Part shown: piece after piece, positions 1 through 9,166 of the stretch
How the letters are laid out: each line of letters opens with the position of its first letter
How positions within the stretch are numbered: the stretch's first letter is position 1
Assembly: GCA_964452045.1 (NCBI GenBank)
Contig: CAYVKM010000014.1
Coordinates: 1-58,456 of the forward strand
Length of the DNA stretch: 58,456 bases
Source: CAYVKM01 sp964452045
GTDB taxonomy: Bacteria; Calditrichota; Calditrichia; RBG-13-44-9
Reading direction: 5' to 3'
Made by a program: the position numbers and the translations under genes
The notes under the pieces: model-generated
Seen by the model: the letters and a program-made list of their open reading frames with translations, nothing else
Databases searched by the model: none
What the model was told of the DNA's origin: nothing

Positions 1-385
1 CAATGACTTTAAACAGGATAGGTGAAGTTATATGATAGGGCAAATTTCCGATGACTCCCAAATTCATTTGTGTGTGGTTGGCATGGAGTTCCGAGATCTC
101 AATATCGAGAAAATCCTTTTCAATCACCTGCAGGTTTGCCGGATGGTTCATATGCGCTGGCAATTCACCGGCTAATTTCGGATCTATTTCTACAGCATAC
201 AATAGGCTCGCTTTGGACAGGAGATGTTTGGTCAACATTCCCCGGCCAGGACCAATTTCAATAATCAGCGAGGGAGAAGGTATCTCAAGAGATTGGGCGA
301 TTTTCCGGGCGATATTGGCATCGGTCAGAAAATTCTGGCTCCATCTCTTTTTGGGGAAATGATCCTTTTTTAGAGGGGCTGGCAA
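1..385 (-). CDS. rsmA: 16S rRNA (adenine1518/1519-N6)-dimethyltransferase, N-terminal part
   Basis: Dimethylates two adjacent adenines in the helix 45 loop of 16S rRNA late in 30S assembly, using S-adenosylmethionine. The visible first 128 residues carry the family signatures: a basic start leading to KKRWSQNFLTD, the SAM-binding loop EIGPGRGMLT, the acidic VEID that follows the second strand, and the catalytic NLPYHITSPIL motif. The gene runs off the left edge, so the C-terminal half is missing. I chose a TTG start at 385 because a strong AGGT-type ribosome site (reverse complement of 392-397) lies six bases upstream and no in-frame ATG precedes the conserved block. The terminator of the upstream peptidase gene (512-551) separates the two genes, so rsmA probably has its own promoter in 386-510. 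Identification is firm; only the start codon is a judgement. Confidence 0.93.
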   Translation of the reverse strand, partial: MPAPLKKDHFPKKRWSQNFLTDANIARKIAQSLEIPSPSLIIEIGPGRGMLTKHLLSKASLLYAVEIDPKLAGELPAHMNHPANLQVIEKDFLDIEISELHANHTQMNLGVIGNLPYHITSPILFKVI

Positions 386-511
386 AGACTAACCTCCGGG
401 AGTTGAATCAAATTAAGGTATCTGCCACTGAATATCGTGGGAAAGATAAAATCGGCAGCGGGTTAAAACAATTTCTTTAAAATTGAGAAACGATATTGGA
501 CCACTCATTTC

Positions 512-551
512 AAAAAAAATACCGGATATCTTTTAAACAGATACCCGGTAT
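512..551 (-). terminator. Rho-independent terminator of the M3 peptidase gene
   Basis: Bases 519-531 pair with 539-551 (13 pairs, one of them G-U) around a seven-base loop. Read on the minus strand the stem is followed by a run of eight U residues (512-519). It lies just past the stop of the minus-strand peptidase gene ending at 575. Confidence 0.9.
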
Positions 552-574
552 TCAAACTAACCAAATGACTCAAA

Positions 575-2001
575 TCAATTCAGACCACGTCGGGCCAACA
601 ATGCATCAATTACCGGTTCTCTGCCCCTGAATTTCTTGTACAGAACCATGGGATCATCCGTATTGCCGGCGGCCAGAATGTTCTCCCGGAATGCCCTGGC
701 GGTTGGCTGATCAAATATGCTGGTTTCTTTAAAGGCCTGAAAGGCATCGGCATCCAGCACTTCTGCCCAGATATAACTGTAATATCCGGCCGAATATCCC
801 CCGGCAAAAATGTGCCGGAAATAGGGGCTGCGGTAACGCACCACAATTTCCGGAATCAGACCGATTTTGCATAACGATTTATTTTCGAAGGCAATCGGAT
901 CGGGGTTTGCGGTATCGGTTATGGTATGCCAATCCATATCCAGAAATGAAGCCGCCAGCAATTCCACCGTCTCAAAGCCCTGATTAAATTTCGAGGCGTT
1001 TCTAATCTTTTGAATCAGTTCATCCGGAATGGGCTGATTTGTCTCATAATGCCGGGCATACATTTTCAGCACCTCGGGATCGCTGGCCCAGTTTTCCATG
1101 ATCTGTGAAGGCAGTTCCACAAAATCCTGGGCAACGTTGGTCCCGGATATACTTTCGTAATTGCAGTCGGACAATAATCCATGCAAGCCATGCCCAAACT
1201 CATGAAACAGGGTCTTGGCTTCCTCCAGGGTCAATAACGAGGGGGTATTTCCCGTGGGCTTAGTGAAATTGAAAACGTTGCAGACAATCGGGGTAACCAT
1301 CTTCCCGTCGATTATTTTCTGCCCCCGGTAATCGCTCATCCAGGCGCCACCACGCTTGCTGGCACGGGGGAAATAGTCGGTATAGAGAATGCCGATATGA
1401 GTTCCGTCGGCATCTTTCACTTCAAAGGTTTTTACATCCGGGTTATAAGTCGGTATATCGGTGCGCTCCTCAAAGGTCAGACCCCACAACTTATTGGCCA
1501 CCATAAAGGCGCCTTCCCGCACATTCTCCAGTTTGAAATAGGGTCGCAGGACTTCATCATCCAGATCATATTTTTGTTTCTTTAACTTTTCCGCATAATA
1601 CCACCAGTCCCAGGGCTCCAGCTTGAAATTCTGGCCATCCGCATATACCAGATTCTGCAAAGCCTTTTCTTCTTTCTGAGCGACTTTTAATGCCGGTTTC
1701 CAGATCTGATTTAACCGGTTATAGACATTTTGCGGTACTTTTGCCATGTTTTCTTCCAGGACAAAATCAGCATGAGTTTTATAACCCAGTAAATTCGCCC
1801 GCTGAAGCCGTAAGGCAGCAATCCGGGTCAGGGTCGCTTTATTATCCAGTTCATCATNNNNNNNNNNNNNNNNNNNNNNNNNNNNNNNNNNNNNNNNNNN
1901 NNNNNNNNNNNNNNNNNNNNNNNNNNNNNNNNNNNNNNNNNNNNNNNNNNNNNNNNNAATAACATGGTTCCGAAAAGCATAAGTAGAATAGTTTCCTTCA
2001 T
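575..2001 (-). CDS. dcp: M3 family peptidyl-dipeptidase (Dcp-like), interrupted by an assembly gap
   Basis: Zinc metallopeptidase that releases dipeptides or cleaves oligopeptides, here probably envelope-located. The C-terminal 427 codons (575-1857) hold the zinc motif FHEFGHGLH and the downstream helix with GTNVAQDFVELPSQ, which carries the third zinc ligand and is typical of the Dcp branch of family M3. Past the 100-N gap, the minus strand reads MKETILLMLFGTML from an ATG at 2001 with a GAGGA ribosome site, which fits the signal peptide of the same gene. About 440 residues are visible, while family members usually have about 680-710, so roughly 250 residues must lie in the gap, far more than 100 bases can hold. 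Codons on the right side of the gap (1748-1857) continue the family sequence without a stop, so the ATG at 1747 is internal. That the two sides are one gene is inference. Confidence 0.85.
1858..1957. other. Assembly gap (100 N) inside the M3 peptidase gene
   Basis: Exactly 100 N residues, a conventional placeholder for a gap of unknown size. The interrupted protein appears to lack about 250 residues, so the true gap is probably near 750 bases or more. Confidence 0.95.
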
Positions 2002-2230
2002 GGTTAGTTTTCCTCTTTGGTTTATTATTAATTATTTTACTAAGTTCCGGTGTCCAATTAGTAGAAATGTCCCTTAAATTTCAACAGGTTTTTGATTTTA
2101 CGGGAAAGGTGGATATGAAAATATTAAAAATGAGCAAATTTATTGATGCCTTTTTGAAAAATTTATGATAATTTACTGCTGAAATTTTCTCTCAATTTCG
2201 ATCTCAGGCGTTTACGAGGAAAATAATATC

Positions 2231-2581
2231 ATGGTTTCGCAGGATTTCTTTTTACCGACAATTATTCTCGTTTTTCTGCTATCGGCGTTTGGTTTTATGG
2301 TTTTTATTGTTCTACACAGTAACCGGATAAAGAACCTGATAAAGATGCAATACCCCGATCTGTGGGAGAAACTGGGACGTCCCCAAACCCTTTTTTTCCC
2401 GGCTAATCGGGATTTGCCCTTTAACCTGTTTATCATGAAAAAACAGTATCAGGAAATCGAAGATGTTACTTTAATAAATCTGTGTCACAAAAACAGAAAA
2501 TACACTCTCTATTTCATTGTCCTGTTTAGCTCCTCGCTCATTGCTGTCTCAGCACTTTTATATCTGTCCGGATATCGCTAA
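2231..2581 (+). CDS. Small two-helix membrane protein, UspB-like
   Basis: A 116-residue protein of unknown function. One hydrophobic helix spans about residues 8-28 and a second about 92-112. Between them is a cytosolic-type stretch with the motif YPDLWEKLGRP, which resembles the loop of the universal stress protein B group of small membrane proteins, though the match is loose. The start ATG at 2231 follows ACGAGGAAAATAATATC, with a usable GAGGA ribosome site. It lies divergently from the M3 peptidase gene and 55 bases before the acetyltransferase gene. No catalytic residue can be pointed to. Confidence 0.6.
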   Translation: MVSQDFFLPTIILVFLLSAFGFMVFIVLHSNRIKNLIKMQYPDLWEKLGRPQTLFFPANRDLPFNLFIMKKQYQEIEDVTLINLCHKNRKYTLYFIVLFSSSLIAVSALLYLSGYR

Positions 2582-2636
2582 TCTTCCAGCTCAGACTTAA
2601 TAGAATCTTAAAACTTAACATTATTTTGAGGTAAAC

Positions 2637-3155
2637 TTGAGAATTATCATTAGATCCGAAGGACCGGATGATTATCCGATTATCGATCTGGTCAATAACC
2701 AGGCATTTGACCGCCCGAATGAAGCCGAGTTGATCAGAAAGCTACGGCAAACCAGCGAATTCATACCCGAACTTTCGCTGGTTGCGGAACAGGATGAAAT
2801 GGTAGTCGGCCACATTTTATTTTATCCGGTTTATATAAAATCCGGTGATATTCAGCACCAAATTCTATCTCTCGGACCGATGTCTGTCTTACCCCTTTAC
2901 CAGCGAAGAGGGATTGGCAGTGAATTGATTATGGAAGGATTAACCCGGGCCAAATCGCTAAACTATAAATCTGTGATTGTTGTGGGTCATACACATTACT
3001 ATCCAAGATTCGGATTTAAACCGGCCAGCCGGTGGGGAATCACCTCGCCTTTTGAGGTTCCGGATAATGTTTTCATGGCCCTGGAACTGGAACCGCATGA
3101 GTTACAAGGCAAAAGCGGAATGGTAATTTATCCCGAGGTCTTCAAGGAGGTTTGA
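2637..3155 (+). CDS. GNAT family N-acetyltransferase, YhbS-like
   Basis: Transfers an acetyl group from acetyl-CoA to an amine on an unknown substrate. The 172 residues show the GNAT order: an N-terminal beta-alpha-alpha start with FDRPNEAELIRKLR, a central strand SLVAEQDEMVVGHILF, and the acetyl-CoA loop YQRRGIGSELI near residue 100. The following VVVGHTHYYPRFGFKPA segment is the YhbS-type (COG3153) variant of the C-terminal motif. The gene uses a TTG start at 2637 with a GAGGT ribosome site seven bases upstream. It converges on the gamma-glutamyltransferase gene with only ten bases between the two stops, and no terminator hairpin was seen there. Confidence 0.85.
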   Translation: MRIIIRSEGPDDYPIIDLVNNQAFDRPNEAELIRKLRQTSEFIPELSLVAEQDEMVVGHILFYPVYIKSGDIQHQILSLGPMSVLPLYQRRGIGSELIMEGLTRAKSLNYKSVIVVGHTHYYPRFGFKPASRWGITSPFEVPDNVFMALELEPHELQGKSGMVIYPEVFKEV

Positions 3156-3165
3156 CCGACAAAAA

Positions 3166-4866
3166 TTAGTACCCCGCCGCCTGTCCATCCTTGCGGGATT
3201 CCGATGCGCCATAATAAACATGAGTTTGAACATCCACCAGGATAGCCTGATATCCCCCATAGCCACCATTTATAAACCGAATCCGATGTTCCATTTCCTG
3301 CAATCGCCTGATGGTTTCATAAGGAAATCCGGATTCCAGACAGAGCCAGCCGCCATCGGTCATTTTTCCGCCGGTAGGTTGGGACGATCCCAGATGTCGC
3401 ATCCGGGGTGCGTCACCTGCCTCCTGCAGATTCATGCCGAAGTCTATCAGATTGACTAGCACCTGAACCTGTCCCTGCGGCTGCATGGAACCCCCCATTA
3501 CTCCAAAGCTCAGATACGGTTTTCCTTCCCGGGTGACAAATCCGGGTATGATGGTATGAAAGGGCCTTTTACCCGGCGCATAGGTATTGAAATGGCCTTC
3601 TTCCAGATTGAACAGCTCTCCCCGGTCCTGCAGGACAAATCCCAGACCATCGGGCACCATGCCGGAACCCATCCCCTGATAATTACTCTGGATGAGGGAA
3701 ATCATGTTTCCATCTTTATCAGCCACAGTCAGATAAATAGTGTCCCCGTTCTCTCCAAACGGACCACCGGGTTCATAGCTCATGGCCGCCTTATTGGGAT
3801 TTATCAATTTTCTTCTCTCGGCAGCATATTCCTTTGAGATCAAATATTCCACCGGGATTTTGTTGAAATCAGGATCCGCATAATACCTGGCCCGGTCCTC
3901 GTAAACCAGCTTTTTGGCTTCCGTCAGCAGATGAAGATATTCGGGACTTCCATATCCCATACTTTTAAGATCGTACCCCTCCAGAATATTCAGCATTTGC
4001 AAAACTGCTATTCCCTGCCCGTTTGGCGGCAGCTCCCACACCTCGAATCCCCGGTAATTGGTAGAAACCGGTTCCACCCATTCCGACCGGTGGCTTGACA
4101 GATCCTCATAGGTCAGGAATCCGCCTGCTTTTTTCATATAGGCGTCGATCGTCCGGGCAATATCCCCGCGATAGAAAGCGTCCCTTCCTTCCCGGGCAAT
4201 TTTCTCCAGGGTATTGGCAAGATCGGGATTCTTGAAGACTTCGCCTCTTTCCGGAGCTCGGTCGTCGATGGTAAAAGTTTTCATGAAATTTGGATATGTC
4301 TTTAAATTCTCAATGTCTTCCAGCCAACTCTTAGCGATGATCTCGCTTACCGGAAATCCTTCCCGGGCATACTGGATGGTCGGTGCCAGAATATCCTTCA
4401 TGGGTAGTTTTCCAAATTTCCGGTGCAGTTCGTACCAGCCATCCACACACCCCGGCACGGAAACCGGTAGCGGACCATAAACCGGAATTTTGGTATAGCC
4501 ATTTTTCTTAAAATAATGCAGGGTAAGCGATCCCGGTGACCTTCCACTTGCATTTAAACCATACAATTTTTGAGACTTTGCTTTCCAGACAATAGCGAAC
4601 AGATCTCCGCCGATGCCGCAGCTCATCGGCTCCATCAATCCCAGGGCAGCATTGGCGGCGATGGCAGCATCCACCGCATTTCCACCCTGTTTCAAAATAT
4701 CAATAGCAATCTGAGTTACCAAAGGCTGGCTGGTGGCTGCCATTCCATGGGTGGCGATTATCTCGGAACGGGTAGCGAAAGTTTTACCACTGATTCTGTC
4801 CTGGCTATGTACACCAGCAAGACAGATGATGGTTATTAATATTACATATCTTAACTTAATTGCCAT
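3166..4866 (-). CDS. ggt: Gamma-glutamyltransferase, secreted autoprocessing precursor
   Basis: Hydrolyses or transfers the gamma-glutamyl group of glutathione and related peptides outside the cytoplasm. The 566-residue precursor starts with a signal peptide (about 1-21) and has the large-subunit features GGNAVDAAIA (61-70) and MSCGIGGDLF. The predicted self-cleavage nucleophile is Thr376 in GDTIYLTVADKDGN, which aligns with Thr391 of the E. coli enzyme. The small subunit then follows with the conserved GSSMP-like stretch GVMGGSMQPQGQ. Length is normal for the family (about 560-590). The nucleophile context GDT rather than TTH is common in the broader putative-GGT branch, so the true substrate may not be glutathione. 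It lies 30 bases downstream of the radical SAM gene's stop on the same strand, but base composition differs sharply and a shared operon is doubtful. Confidence 0.9.
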   Translation of the reverse strand: MAIKLRYVILITIICLAGVHSQDRISGKTFATRSEIIATHGMAATSQPLVTQIAIDILKQGGNAVDAAIAANAALGLMEPMSCGIGGDLFAIVWKAKSQKLYGLNASGRSPGSLTLHYFKKNGYTKIPVYGPLPVSVPGCVDGWYELHRKFGKLPMKDILAPTIQYAREGFPVSEIIAKSWLEDIENLKTYPNFMKTFTIDDRAPERGEVFKNPDLANTLEKIAREGRDAFYRGDIARTIDAYMKKAGGFLTYEDLSSHRSEWVEPVSTNYRGFEVWELPPNGQGIAVLQMLNILEGYDLKSMGYGSPEYLHLLTEAKKLVYEDRARYYADPDFNKIPVEYLISKEYAAERRKLINPNKAAMSYEPGGPFGENGDTIYLTVADKDGNMISLIQSNYQGMGSGMVPDGLGFVLQDRGELFNLEEGHFNTYAPGKRPFHTIIPGFVTREGKPYLSFGVMGGSMQPQGQVQVLVNLIDFGMNLQEAGDAPRMRHLGSSQPTGGKMTDGGWLCLESGFPYETIRRLQEMEHRIRFINGGYGGYQAILVDVQTHVYYGASESRKDGQAAGY

Positions 4867-4896
4867 AATAGCTATAAGAATAATAAGTCATTTTTA

Positions 4897-5946
4897 TTAG
4901 TTGACATAATGACACCGTTTACAAAAATCCGGCGTGATGTTTTGTCTGGACATTTCTCGGAAACTAAAAAATTCTTCGTTATTAATACAGGACATTAAAT
5001 CCGTCTTAAAAACATTCCCAAAATTTTTCTCCTTGGGGAAGGGTTTAGCACAGCAGGGAACTAAGAATCCGTCCCAACTGACATAGAAATGGTTCCATGG
5101 ATATGGGCAAAAAGAGAATCCATTTTCTCCCGAAAATTTGGGATAAATAATCTCCACATTATTTTGACGGGCAATTTCAACCGCCTCTTGCAATTCTTTT
5201 TTCAGATTTTGCGAAGAATAAAAATCGTAGTATGATAAATCCCAATTTGTGGCAACAAGATTCATGGTATTCAAATATATTTCCTGAATATTCAAACTTC
5301 TCGCCAGATGGATGATCTCTTTCATCTGTAAATAATTGTCTTTCAAAACAACCATATTTAGTTTAATGTCCATACGCCTTCCAATTGTTACCTGAGAAAT
5401 TGCTTCAAGATTTTTTAAGTATGTTTTGAAGTTAGCGCCTTTTCTTGTTTTCTCAAATACTTCACCTACACCATCGATTGAAACCTGAAGGGTATCAATA
5501 TCATCTGCGATCTTATCAATTATTTCAGCTGATTTTGGGAGCTGAGCATTTGTGGATATGAAAATGGAAACACCTTTATTCAATGTTCTAATATAATCAA
5601 TCAATTCAACCAGATGCGGATAAATAAGTGGCTCTCCTAATCCAGTTAAACCAATCTTATCAAGATAAACTTGGTTTTCATAGATTAGCTTTTTGGCTGC
5701 TGCAAGATCCATATGTCCTTTGTCCATTCTTTTCCCAAATTCATACTCGCGTGCACAGGTAATACATTTTAACTGACAATGATTTGTAATTTCTAATATT
5801 AATGAACTAGGATGCGGGAGTTTAACCTGCCTATTTCTATGGGCTAAAAATAATTTGATTCGGTTTTTTGAGTAGGTTAAAAGATCAGACCCCGTTGGAA
5901 GGTTCGTTATCCTACTTTTTATAAGATGCAATACCCTCTTACGCAT
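4897..5946 (-). CDS. Radical SAM protein with SPASM domain
   Basis: A 349-residue iron-sulfur enzyme that cleaves S-adenosylmethionine to start radical chemistry. The radical SAM cluster motif is CQLKCITC (CxxxCxxC, near residues 57-64), followed by GLTGLGEPLIYPHL. The C-terminal SPASM region has further cysteines in CPYPW, the pair CC after SWDGFLVP, and the final FCKRCHYVN, fit for auxiliary clusters. Such enzymes modify peptides or small molecules. No short precursor peptide gene was found on either side, so the substrate is unknown. By count, sampled 60-base lines here are 33-37 percent GC, against about 52 percent in the adjoining ggt gene, which suggests later acquisition. The ATG at 5946 has an AGGAG site about 15 bases upstream, a rather long spacing. 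Confidence 0.88.
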   Translation of the reverse strand: MRKRVLHLIKSRITNLPTGSDLLTYSKNRIKLFLAHRNRQVKLPHPSSLILEITNHCQLKCITCAREYEFGKRMDKGHMDLAAAKKLIYENQVYLDKIGLTGLGEPLIYPHLVELIDYIRTLNKGVSIFISTNAQLPKSAEIIDKIADDIDTLQVSIDGVGEVFEKTRKGANFKTYLKNLEAISQVTIGRRMDIKLNMVVLKDNYLQMKEIIHLARSLNIQEIYLNTMNLVATNWDLSYYDFYSSQNLKKELQEAVEIARQNNVEIIYPKFSGENGFSFCPYPWNHFYVSWDGFLVPCCAKPFPKEKNFGNVFKTDLMSCINNEEFFSFREMSRQNITPDFCKRCHYVN

Positions 5947-6044
5947 AATTAAAAATATTCAACTCCTGATAAACAATAAAAAATCGAAATTAAATATCTA
6001 TTTACTGAAAATAAAAAATTGTAATAAAATAATCCAATCATTAT

Positions 6045-7649
6045 TTAATCAATTAACCGATGCACTATTTTCCCATCGATTACAGTGAGTAAAGATTTGG
6101 TCTCTTTTAGTTCCTCTGGGGAAATATTAAAAATATTCCGGTCCGGAATAAAAAGATCTGCCAACATCCCGGGACGGATTCTCCCGATTTTATTTTCCAT
6201 ACCAACTACCCGAGCCGGATTACAGGTATAGGCAGCAAGACAGGTTGTCAGATCCAGTCTTTGCTCGGGAAAAAATGCCGGCTGGGACGGATCCATCATA
6301 TATTTTCTTTCCATGGCGGTGTAAATGGCATGCCAGGGATTAAACGATTCAATGGGTGTATCCGAACCGAATATGAGCAGGGCACCTACCTCCCGAAGAC
6401 TTTTAAACGGATAAGTTAGATGTGCACGGTCGTCCAGATATTTTCTGATAATGGGAATATCAGCCGCCAGATGAAGTGGTTGTACACTGGCAATAATATT
6501 GTGTTCACTGAAAAGTCGCAAATCATCAGGTTGGATTAACTGGGCATGCTCAATCCGGTGTTGTAAATCCTTCTCCTTGCTTTCCTGATCATATTTTGCC
6601 AGTACCTGCAGACATTTATGAATTGCCTTATCCCCAATGGCATGTATGGCACATGACAACCCGGCATCAACTGCCTGGTGAACAAAATGATCAAGCTGCT
6701 CCAGGGTCAGCACTTCCACACCAGCGTGATTCAAACCTGAATAATTTTCATACAATTCCGCAGACTGGGATCCAAAAGCTCCGTCCACAAAGATCTTCAC
6801 GCCAACGATTTGCAGGAAATCATTACCAAATCCCTGGCTCAATCCAATTTCTTTGACTGCACCTGTATGCTTAACCGGGAGGTACCAGAAGGTTCTTAAT
6901 CCAATTTCCCCCCTATGATAAGCTTCCTGAAAAATGGAAAAGTCATTGGGCATTTCCACCGTATGTATACCGGAAAATCCCAGCTGATAAAATTCACGAA
7001 GCGTGGTTTGGTAACTGACCCGAAGCTGATCGTACCGATACTTGGGAATCAGGTCGAAAACGATCATCCGGGCATTCTCCTCCAGAATGCCGGTAAATTC
7101 CCCGCTCACCGGGTCAATTGCATGATGGCGGGCTTTGGGATAAGGTTTGTCCAGGGGAATAGCGGCCAGATTTAATACCGGCGTATTTACCCAGGTGGTA
7201 TGCCAGTCCTTGCTATCCAGAGCAATAAAATGGCGTGTGCTAATCCGGTCCAATTGATGGCGGGTCGGGTAGTCGCTCTCTGCCCACAGATTTCGGTTCC
7301 AACCGCCACCGGTCACCCATTCCCCCTCCGGAGTGCGATTCACTTTTTCCTGTATGACATTAAGCGCTGCTGAAAGAGAATCACAATTCTCCAGATCAAC
7401 CTGCTGCTTCCTTCTCACATATTCCAAAAAATGAGTGTGTGAATCGGTAAAGGAGGGCATCAATATCTGATTATCGGCCTCTATCACCCGGGTATTGGTT
7501 TGTTTCAATGCCAGCAGATCATCTCCACTCCCCAACGCCACAATCCGGTTACCACAAATCGCTATTGCACTGTGCAGAAGAAATCCATCAACCGGATCAT
7601 ATATCCTGATTTGAGAAATAATTAAATCAACGAGTAGCGGAGTTTTCAT
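6045..7649 (-). CDS. YtcJ-type amidohydrolase
   Basis: Metal-dependent hydrolase of the amidohydrolase superfamily (COG1574), whose members cleave amide-type bonds in small molecules; the substrate is unknown. The N-terminal metal pair is in PSFTDSHTHFLEY, the YtcJ-type insert follows with GGGWNRNLW, and later metal ligands are in AIHAIGDKAIHK, HRIEHAQLI and FGSDTPIE. About 534 residues is normal for the family. I prefer ATG 7649; a TTG three codons further upstream is possible and neither has a clear ribosome site. No signal peptide is seen, so the enzyme is probably cytosolic. It lies downstream of rpoZ on the same strand but is separated from it by the terminator at 7724-7749. Confidence 0.87.
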   Translation of the reverse strand: MKTPLLVDLIISQIRIYDPVDGFLLHSAIAICGNRIVALGSGDDLLALKQTNTRVIEADNQILMPSFTDSHTHFLEYVRRKQQVDLENCDSLSAALNVIQEKVNRTPEGEWVTGGGWNRNLWAESDYPTRHQLDRISTRHFIALDSKDWHTTWVNTPVLNLAAIPLDKPYPKARHHAIDPVSGEFTGILEENARMIVFDLIPKYRYDQLRVSYQTTLREFYQLGFSGIHTVEMPNDFSIFQEAYHRGEIGLRTFWYLPVKHTGAVKEIGLSQGFGNDFLQIVGVKIFVDGAFGSQSAELYENYSGLNHAGVEVLTLEQLDHFVHQAVDAGLSCAIHAIGDKAIHKCLQVLAKYDQESKEKDLQHRIEHAQLIQPDDLRLFSEHNIIASVQPLHLAADIPIIRKYLDDRAHLTYPFKSLREVGALLIFGSDTPIESFNPWHAIYTAMERKYMMDPSQPAFFPEQRLDLTTCLAAYTCNPARVVGMENKIGRIRPGMLADLFIPDRNIFNISPEELKETKSLLTVIDGKIVHRLID

Positions 7650-7723
7650 ATCAAGCAATAGTGCATTTCAATTTCAATAGAGAATTTAAAAAATTGTAAA
7701 GAATTATTAAAGAGGTCTGAAAC

Positions 7724-7749
7724 AAAAAAACCCCCGGTGGGTCCGGGGG
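7724..7749 (-). terminator. Rho-independent terminator of rpoZ
   Basis: A perfect seven-pair GC stem (7731-7737 with 7743-7749) around a five-base loop, followed on the minus strand by seven U residues. It lies 13 bases past the rpoZ stop codon. Confidence 0.95.
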
Positions 7750-7762
7750 CGTTCTATCGACT

Positions 7763-8062
7763 TTATCGTTTGGTCGTCTCGTAATTAAAAGCAATTTTGT
7801 GATCCAGGAATTCCCTCTCTGCGGTAATCACCGGATTCTCCTCCAGCTCGACTGGCTCTTCCAATTCGGTCTTCTCCTCCTCGGTATTAAGGAACTCTTC
7901 TTCAAACTCCCCATCCAACTCTTCCAGTATCTGCCGATCCCGCATTCGCTGAAATTGATCTTCGTTTAGCTGACGAGCCCTTTTGGCAATAACCATAACG
8001 ACTTCGTAAAGATTTTCAGAATTCTCCAAAAATTTGCTAGTGTTTTTGGTTTCTGCAGGCAT
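7763..8062 (-). CDS. rpoZ: DNA-directed RNA polymerase omega subunit
   Basis: Small RNA polymerase subunit that helps fold and hold the beta-prime subunit. The diagnostic part is SENLYEVVMVIAKRARQLNED (about residues 15-35), the conserved helix of the omega/Rpb6 family, followed by the C-terminal block ITAEREFLDHKIAFNYE that matches the FCB form. Between them is an acidic linker of about 30 residues, mostly Glu, which makes the protein 99 residues long. The ATG at 8062 follows AGGAGAG at good spacing. The gene ends in a strong terminator and therefore seems monocistronic. Confidence 0.88.
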   Translation of the reverse strand: MPAETKNTSKFLENSENLYEVVMVIAKRARQLNEDQFQRMRDRQILEELDGEFEEEFLNTEEEKTELEEPVELEENPVITAEREFLDHKIAFNYETTKR

Positions 8063-8320
8063 TAATACTCTCCTAATATTATAATTGAAAAAAAGCCTTA
8101 TAATTTAAAAGCATAATCTTAAATTTCCAAATTTAAAATATTTTTACTTTCTGCTCTCGCTTACTTTTTTGATGATCAGATTAATCATCCTGCTCAATCA
8201 TCCACTAACACTAGCGAATGGAGAGCTCATGCCAAGTTTAAAAATAAAACGTAATGTTGTAGAGAAATATTTTAGACAGCAGATTGATCAGCTGTATCTG
8301 GAAGTTTAATTATTGGGATA

Positions 8321-9151
8321 TTATTCCACCAGATAGATGCGAAGGGTATCGCTGGCACAAGAGGCAAACAGGCCATAACCTCCCTTAACGATACTGTTAA
8401 AGTTCTGACCGCTTTGCTCACCAAACAATATTCCATTCCGGTAATCATAATAATTGTCATCCATGGCCGAGACAATTATACTGTGCCACCCGGTATAGTT
8501 AAAAAACATCCAGTTGATCCGGGCATACTCATCCGCCACCCACCACATGGCCGGATTTATCCGGTCTTTTTCCTCTCCTTTGAACACATCTGCTTCCGGA
8601 CGGTCATCTTCAATAAAATTGTTCTGGTTAGCAACATCTGCCAGAGATATTACCCGATAGATTTTACTCCCGTTATAACCCGGCCAGGTGAGCGTAAAAA
8701 ACGCATCAGAGAAGAAACTAATTCCGGGGACATACTGAACCGTATCACCTTCGGTTACAGTCTGCGCGATAAACTGAAAAAGTGCCGGTACGGTTGTTTC
8801 CGAGGAAACTTCCTTCTCACCGGATTTCACTTCAATCCGATAGGTTTCCCCACTTTGCACCTTATAAGAACGATCCGGGTAATAATAGACCCCGGGTAAA
8901 TTGTTATACTCATTTAACTGCACACCGTTAATCATTACTTCCGCACCCGTTACCCGCTGGTTGAAGGTGCTGTATTTCGCCAGAATATCCGCACTTAAAC
9001 TGACATAGATGGAATCGATGGGCTGTCCGGCATTTAACTGGCCATTCAATACCAGTTCAGGTTCGAACTCATATTGATTCGGGTTTTCACATCCCATCAT
9101 AAAAATGTATAGCAACAAGAAAAGCCCGGATATTTTAGTTGCATTAATCAT
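8321..9151 (-). CDS. DUF4249 family outer membrane lipoprotein
   Basis: A 276-residue lipoprotein with a signal peptide ending in FMMGC (Cys about residue 21). The mature part has the DUF4249 layout: a first beta domain with PELVLNGQLNAGQPIDSIYVSLS, then a Gly-Val-Tyr-Tyr-Tyr motif and the GETYRIEVKSGEKEVSSET strand typical of the family. The family regularly sits beside TonB-dependent receptors in Bacteroidota, presumably as a surface-exposed partner. Here it starts 15 bases after the receptor stop on the same strand, so the two are almost certainly co-transcribed. The transported ligand is not known. Confidence 0.85.
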   Translation of the reverse strand: MINATKISGLFLLLYIFMMGCENPNQYEFEPELVLNGQLNAGQPIDSIYVSLSADILAKYSTFNQRVTGAEVMINGVQLNEYNNLPGVYYYPDRSYKVQSGETYRIEVKSGEKEVSSETTVPALFQFIAQTVTEGDTVQYVPGISFFSDAFFTLTWPGYNGSKIYRVISLADVANQNNFIEDDRPEADVFKGEEKDRINPAMWWVADEYARINWMFFNYTGWHSIIVSAMDDNYYDYRNGILFGEQSGQNFNSIVKGGYGLFASCASDTLRIYLVE

Positions 9152-9166
9152 GATAAAATCCTTGTC

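Noticed and set aside
1690..1962. Plus-strand open frame across the first gap
   Set aside because: It is antisense to the M3 peptidase and its length comes from Ns.
5947..6044. Precursor peptide for the radical SAM/SPASM enzyme
   Set aside because: The AT-rich spacers on both sides of the enzyme gene hold no open frame with a ribosome site and a plausible core peptide.
8229..8309. A 26-codon open frame between rpoZ and the DUF4249 gene
   Set aside because: There is no ribosome site and no recognisable sequence; it is probably chance.
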